DNA of 7,995 nucleotides from Alphaproteobacteria bacterium (lineage in GTDB: Bacteria; Pseudomonadota; Alphaproteobacteria; Rhodobacterales; Rhodobacteraceae). Positions 5,263 through 7,995 of this stretch are shown here, piece after piece. The notes beneath the pieces are model-generated. The model was given only the letters and a program-made list of their open reading frames with translations, was not told the DNA's origin and made no database searches. The stretch is from NCBI GenBank assembly GCA_013151535.1, contig JAADIC010000270.1, positions 1-7,995 on the forward strand. The letters run 5' to 3'. A program made the translations under genes and the position numbers. Positions within the stretch are counted from its first letter, which is position 1. The number at the start of each line of letters is the position of its first letter.

Positions 5263-7995
5263 TCAAGTCTGCACACGACCCAAAAGCCTGTCAATCAGCA
5301 CAGTTACGCCCGATTGCGCGGCTTCTAGCGCGGTTTTCAACTCCGTTGCCGTCGCCGCTCCGGTTTCCGCCAGCAACAGGGTGCAGCCACCCTGCCCCAA
5401 AAGATCGGGATCAAGCGCGCCTGCCACCAGCAACCGCCCGATCTGCTGTATCCGGCGCAAGCGTGTATAGGCGCTTATCAGGTTTTCGGCCTCGGTTTCA
5501 GTAATCCAGCCCACCGCCACACCGGCCTTTAGCTGCCCCGTCACCTTGCGCGCGTCCGTTCCCGCCATCAGCGCCGCCGTTTGGGCCACCAACTCGATAT
5601 CCAGCATCCGTCCGGCCCCCTGCTTGGTCTCCCAGACATTGGCAGCGCGGTTACGATCCAGCGCATCGGCAAGGCGCGCACGCATGTCGCGCACGTCGCC
5701 AAGCAAGGTGCCTTGATCCCGCTTCTGGCCGATGATTTCACGGCGAAACGCCTCAACCTCGCCCGCAAGTTCAGGGTTGCCCGCCACCGCACGGGCGCGG
5801 GTCAGGGCCAGATGCTCCCATGTCCAGGCCTGATCGCGCTGATAGCTGATAAACCCCGACAAGGGAGTGGCCACCGGCCCTTTGCGGCCCGAGGGGCGCA
5901 GGCGCATATCAACCTCGTAAAGCCGCCCCTCGGCCATGGGCGAACTCAGCGCCGTCACCAGTGACTGGGTCAGACGGGCGTAATAAGTCGACACCGCCAA
6001 CGGGCGTTTACCTTGTGAGCTTTCTTCGCCCATGGCGTCATAAATCACGATCAGGTCCAGATCAGACGTGGCCGTCAAACTGCCCGAACCAAGCGAGCCC
6101 ATGCCCAGAACCATGGCACCCCGCCCCGGCATCGGGCCATGACGGCGGGCAAATTCGGCGCAGAGTACCGGCATAAGGACGCGCAACACCGCCTCGGCCA
6201 GATCGGAATAATGCCGACCGGCCTCCTCAGAAGCGATCATCGCCTTCAGATGCTGCACCCCGATGCGAAAATGCTGTTCTTTCATCCAGCGCCGGGCGCT
6301 GTTGAGCTGGATCTCGTAATCCGCAATCCCCGCCAGCCGGTATTCAAGTGCCGCCGTCAGCGCGGGTGCCCCCGGCAAGGGCTGAAAAAACGTACCACCG
6401 ATAACCCCGTCAAACACCGCTGCATTGCGCGACAGATAGCGGGCCAGCGAGGGCGCCGAGCCGCAAATATCCACCAGCAGATCAATCAGTTGCGGGTTGG
6501 CCTTAAACAGCGAAAACAACTGCACACCGGCGGGCAGACCGGACAGAAAGCCATTAAACTGGCGCAGGGTTTCTTCGGGATCATGCGTGGCCGTGATGCG
6601 CGACAAGATCGCGGGTTTCAGGCGATTGAAAATCTGGCGCGCCCGGGCCGAGCGCAGGGCCGGCAGTTTCTGCCAATGTTCGATCGTGTCGCGCATGCTG
6701 TCGCTAAGATCAACCTCGGCCTGCTTGCCGCTTTGACTGGGCGCGAAAAAACTTTCGGTCAGGTCATGCACGCGATTGAGCCGCGCGCCTATATCGGCCA
6801 GAAAATCCGCGCGCGCCTTAAACCCGCAGAAATTCGCCAGCCGGGTGATTTGTTCGGCCTGCTGGGGAATATCGTGGGTCTGGGCATCCCCCAGCATCTG
6901 GATGCGATGCTCGACCATACGGTGGGCGCGGTATGCAACCGCCAGAACCTGAGCCGCCTCGCTCGAAATCCAGCCCTTTTCGGCCAGCGCCTGTAATCCC
7001 CTGACGGTTTCACGGCTGCGCAGGTCAACATCGCGCCCACCGGCGATAATCTGGCGGGTCTGGGTGAAAAACTCGATCTCGCGAATACCACCGCGCCCCA
7101 GTTTCATATTGTGGCCCGGCAAAGTAATAGGCCCGCCAAGCCCCTTATGTTCACGAATGCGCAAGCGCATATCGTGCGCGTCTTCAATCGCGGCATAATC
7201 CAGATGCTTGCGCCACACGAAGGGGCGCAATGTCTCCAGAAAATCCCAACCGGCCGCAATATCCCCCGCACAGGGCCGCGCCTTGATAAACGCCGCGCGC
7301 TCCCAGGTGCGGCCCATGCTTTCGTAATAACGCTCGGCTGCGGCCATCGAAATGCAAACCGGCGTCACCGAAGGATCGGGGCGCAGGCGCAGATCGGTGC
7401 GAAAGACATAACCCTCGGCGGTCACATCCGACAGCATCCGCGTCATGCGCTTGGTCACACGGATGAAGCGTTCGCGCAGATCGTCAAAATGCCCGGGCGC
7501 GTGGCGGGTTTCATCGAACAGCACGATCAAGTCGATATCCGAGGAATAATTCAGCTCATGCGCGCCCATCTTGCCCATGGCCAGCACCACCATGCCGCAA
7601 GCGGTTTGGAGATCAGCCTCGACACATCCCGGCAGTTTGCCGCGATTAAATTCAGCCGTCAGCAGGTTGATAAGCGCCATGTTGACCGCGTGATCGGCGA
7701 AATCGGTCAGGTTTTTGGTGACGTCCTCAAGCGTCCACATGCCACCGAGATCAGCCAGCGCGGTATAAAGCGCGATATGGCGTTTGGCGCGGCGCAGGTC
7801 TTTGGCCAGATGCGGATTTTGCGGCGTGATCGCGGCCAGAATATCGCCAATGACGCGTTTGGGGGGCTGTGCGAGAACCGACAACAGCCAGTCACCCTCG
7901 CGCTTTAGCAGGCCGCGCAGATAGGGGCTGCATCCGGCCACGCCGTTGATAAGCGCCCGAATGTTCTGGGGCGCATCCGGGTACAGCGCCGCGAC
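5263..7995 (-). CDS. glnE: Bifunctional glutamine synthetase adenylyltransferase / adenylyl-removing enzyme, 5' end outside window
   Basis: GlnE attaches AMP to glutamine synthetase when nitrogen is plentiful and removes it by phosphorolysis when nitrogen is scarce, under control of PII proteins and glutamine. The frame is open to the window edge, giving 910 visible residues against 946 in E. coli; only the N-terminus is missing. A GTG at 7941 is an internal codon, since family-like sequence continues upstream ('LYPDAPQNIRALING'). Two nucleotidyltransferase domains are arranged in tandem. The N-terminal deadenylase has 'SSDIDLIVLFD' (about 151-161 of the visible part, DxD at 153/155), 'RTDLRLRP' (199-206) and 'GRGGIREIEFFTQ' (300-312). 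The C-terminal adenylyltransferase has 'GMGSLGSGSLTATSDLDLIVIYD' (631-653, DxD at 645/647), 'YEVDMRLRPSG' (693-703) and 'GAGRMLDIELVAQ' (793-805). Helical regulatory regions lie between and after them. All four catalytic aspartates are present, so both activities are probably intact. Confidence 0.96.
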   Translation of the reverse strand, partial: VAALYPDAPQNIRALINGVAGCSPYLRGLLKREGDWLLSVLAQPPKRVIGDILAAITPQNPHLAKDLRRAKRHIALYTALADLGGMWTLEDVTKNLTDFADHAVNMALINLLTAEFNRGKLPGCVEADLQTACGMVVLAMGKMGAHELNYSSDIDLIVLFDETRHAPGHFDDLRERFIRVTKRMTRMLSDVTAEGYVFRTDLRLRPDPSVTPVCISMAAAERYYESMGRTWERAAFIKARPCAGDIAAGWDFLETLRPFVWRKHLDYAAIEDAHDMRLRIREHKGLGGPITLPGHNMKLGRGGIREIEFFTQTRQIIAGGRDVDLRSRETVRGLQALAEKGWISSEAAQVLAVAYRAHRMVEHRIQMLGDAQTHDIPQQAEQITRLANFCGFKARADFLADIGARLNRVHDLTESFFAPSQSGKQAEVDLSDSMRDTIEHWQKLPALRSARARQIFNRLKPAILSRITATHDPEETLRQFNGFLSGLPAGVQLFSLFKANPQLIDLLVDICGSAPSLARYLSRNAAVFDGVIGGTFFQPLPGAPALTAALEYRLAGIADYEIQLNSARRWMKEQHFRIGVQHLKAMIASEEAGRHYSDLAEAVLRVLMPVLCAEFARRHGPMPGRGAMVLGMGSLGSGSLTATSDLDLIVIYDAMGEESSQGKRPLAVSTYYARLTQSLVTALSSPMAEGRLYEVDMRLRPSGRKGPVATPLSGFISYQRDQAWTWEHLALTRARAVAGNPELAGEVEAFRREIIGQKRDQGTLLGDVRDMRARLADALDRNRAANVWETKQGAGRMLDIELVAQTAALMAGTDARKVTGQLKAGVAVGWITETEAENLISAYTRLRRIQQIGRLLVAGALDPDLLGQGGCTLLLAETGAATATELKTALEAAQSGVTVLIDRLLGRVQT

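Noticed and set aside
4613..5470. 285-codon open frame on the plus strand covering parts of prfA, the small gene and glnE
   Set aside because: It is antisense to three well-supported coding regions and has no recognisable domain or ribosome binding site.
6139..6996. 285-codon plus-strand open frame opposite glnE
   Set aside because: Arg/Gln/His-rich antisense shadow of glnE without motifs. The glnE frame has all expected catalytic motifs.
7111..7908. 265-codon plus-strand open frame opposite the 5' part of glnE
   Set aside because: Antisense shadow; same reasoning, and it lies opposite the conserved deadenylase domain.
7939..7941. GTG as a possible start of glnE
   Set aside because: The frame stays open and protein-like upstream to the window edge, and starting here would remove normal N-terminal GlnE sequence.
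1..7995. Possible mobile element, CRISPR, toxin-antitoxin, defence island or biosynthetic cluster
   Set aside because: Every sizeable stretch is covered by core housekeeping genes. I saw no spaced direct repeats, integrase or transposase motifs, or abrupt composition change that would support any of these.

Overview
The window reads as ordinary core chromosome of an alphaproteobacterium, most likely Rhodobacterales/Rhodobacteraceae. The reasons are the gene order surA-pdxA-rsmA, the order glnE - small protein - prfA - prmC - DUF4167, the presence of the alphaproteobacterial DUF4167 family, and GC-rich coding DNA with frequent GTG/TTG starts and 4-bp stop/start overlaps. I see no tRNA, rRNA, mobile element, integrase, CRISPR array, toxin-antitoxin pair or defence gene. 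Coding density is very high, and no gene-free stretch exceeds 300 bp. The longest, about 230 bp, lies at 2760-2993.

Left arm (1-2173, + strand): the 3' end of a SurA-type periplasmic peptidyl-prolyl isomerase, then pdxA (vitamin B6 synthesis), then rsmA/ksgA (16S rRNA dimethyladenosine methyltransferase). pdxA starts at a GTG and rsmA at a TTG, each overlapping the preceding stop by 4 bp, so the three genes look translationally coupled in one operon. A perfect 20-bp palindrome sits in the last codons of pdxA, 15 nt before the rsmA start. A 10-bp perfect hairpin follows rsmA and separates it from the convergent DUF4167 gene.

Right arm (2223-7995, - strand, read right to left): glnE (glutamine synthetase adenylyltransferase/deadenylase, 5' end outside the window), a 93-residue conserved-looking protein of unknown function with a clear Shine-Dalgarno sequence, prfA (release factor 1), prmC (the methyltransferase that modifies the GGQ glutamine of release factors, overlapping prfA by 4 bp), an intergenic region with a probable terminator hairpin and a weak promoter candidate, and the DUF4167 gene.

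Functionally the window joins translation functions (RsmA for small-subunit maturation, RF1 plus its modifying enzyme PrmC for termination) with nitrogen control (GlnE), cofactor synthesis (PdxA) and outer-membrane protein folding (SurA). I found no convincing new multi-gene system. The least understood parts are the DUF4167 protein and the small protein between glnE and prfA, both next to translation genes.
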